NCBI GenBank assembly: GCA_017962765.1 | Contig: JAGCUP010000128.1 | Span: 1-34,760, forward strand | Direction: 5' to 3' | From: Muribaculaceae bacterium | GTDB taxonomy: Bacteria > Bacteroidota > Bacteroidia > Bacteroidales > Muribaculaceae | Length of the DNA stretch: 34,760 bases | Shown: positions 34,715 to 34,760 of the stretch, piece after piece | Position numbering within the stretch: the stretch's first letter is position 1 | Layout: each line of letters begins with the position of its first letter | Translations under genes and position numbers: made by a program | Notes under the pieces: model-generated | Told to the model about the DNA's origin: nothing | Database searches by the model: none | The model's input: the letters and a program-made list of their open reading frames with translations, nothing else

Positions 34715-34760
34715 ATGAACGTTTTTTATAACTTCGGCATGAAGGCCTACCAGGCCGCCA
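34715..34760 (+). CDS. waaA: Probable 3-deoxy-D-manno-octulosonate transferase, N-terminus only
   Basis: Only 15 codons are inside the window (MNVFYNFGMKAYQAA), starting 7 bases after the previous stop. The phrase resembles the N-terminus of Bacteroidota Kdo transferases (a short aromatic start followed by a Gly and the first membrane helix). A waaA gene next to gltX and lpxH would make biochemical sense, since all but gltX serve lipid A-core synthesis. The evidence is thin because so little is visible. Confidence 0.45.
   Translation, partial: MNVFYNFGMKAYQAA

Noticed and set aside
1-34760. CRISPR array, rRNA or tRNA genes
   Set aside because: No regularly spaced repeats of CRISPR size and no recognisable RNA gene sequence were seen on reading; a covariance-model scan was not possible.

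Overview
The window reads as chromosomal DNA from a member of the Bacteroidales (Bacteroidota). The evidence is promoters of the Bacteroidota type (TTTG, about 20 bases, then TAnnTTTG), a nuclease with a type IX secretion C-terminal signal, an LptC lipoprotein and a GldE-like CBS transporter. The core genes are GC-rich and end many codons in C or G. A family such as Muribaculaceae would fit, but I cannot fix the genus from this sequence alone.

Layout. Bases 208-3325 (+) hold a UDP-glucose dehydrogenase homologue, ruvC and an AI-2E-family transporter. Bases 3394-6795 (-) form an operon of hpt, adk, a family 2 glycosyltransferase and an acyltransferase. Bases 6944-10496 (-) form an envelope operon: beta-barrel protein, lptC, CBS/CorC membrane protein and a small Cys-rich protein. 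Bases 10764-14339 (+) carry rlmN and a secreted endonuclease I with accessory domains and a T9SS tail. A 788-residue protein of unknown function at 14515-16881 stands alone between two hairpins and may be an old virion-like gene. Bases 16958-20183 (+) are three overlapping genes (UbiA-type prenyltransferase, HAD phosphatase, polytopic membrane protein) that look like a lipid-linked pentose module. Bases 28062-30971 (-) encode an M16 protease. Bases 31262-34760 (+) carry lpxH, gltX, a beta-barrel-like protein and the first 15 codons of a gene likely to be waaA.

Between the membrane protein and the M16 protease lies an AT-rich island (about 20195-28061) with six genes, all on the minus strand. 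In transcription order they are a small XRE regulator, an SPPY-type DNA methyltransferase, a 739-residue protein with two GHKL ATPase domains (MORC/Hsp90-like at the N-terminus, histidine-kinase-like at the C-terminus), a 412-residue receiver-like partner, a Dcm-type cytosine-5 methyltransferase and an EcoRII-type endonuclease. The last two form a recognisable CCWGG restriction-modification pair. The first four are packed within 2-12 bases of each other. They look like a second defence or epigenetic cassette in which a methylase is tied to a two-component-like ATPase/receiver pair with no recognisable nuclease. This is the best candidate here for an undescribed system. Imperfect repeats (21/28), each ending in a stop codon in the same frame, lie at the two edges of the island, but no integrase is present.

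Other points of interest are a UDP-glucose dehydrogenase that lacks its catalytic cysteine, a glycosyltransferase whose DxD motif reads N-A-H, a probable leaderless lpxH mRNA, and a six-unit heptanucleotide repeat.
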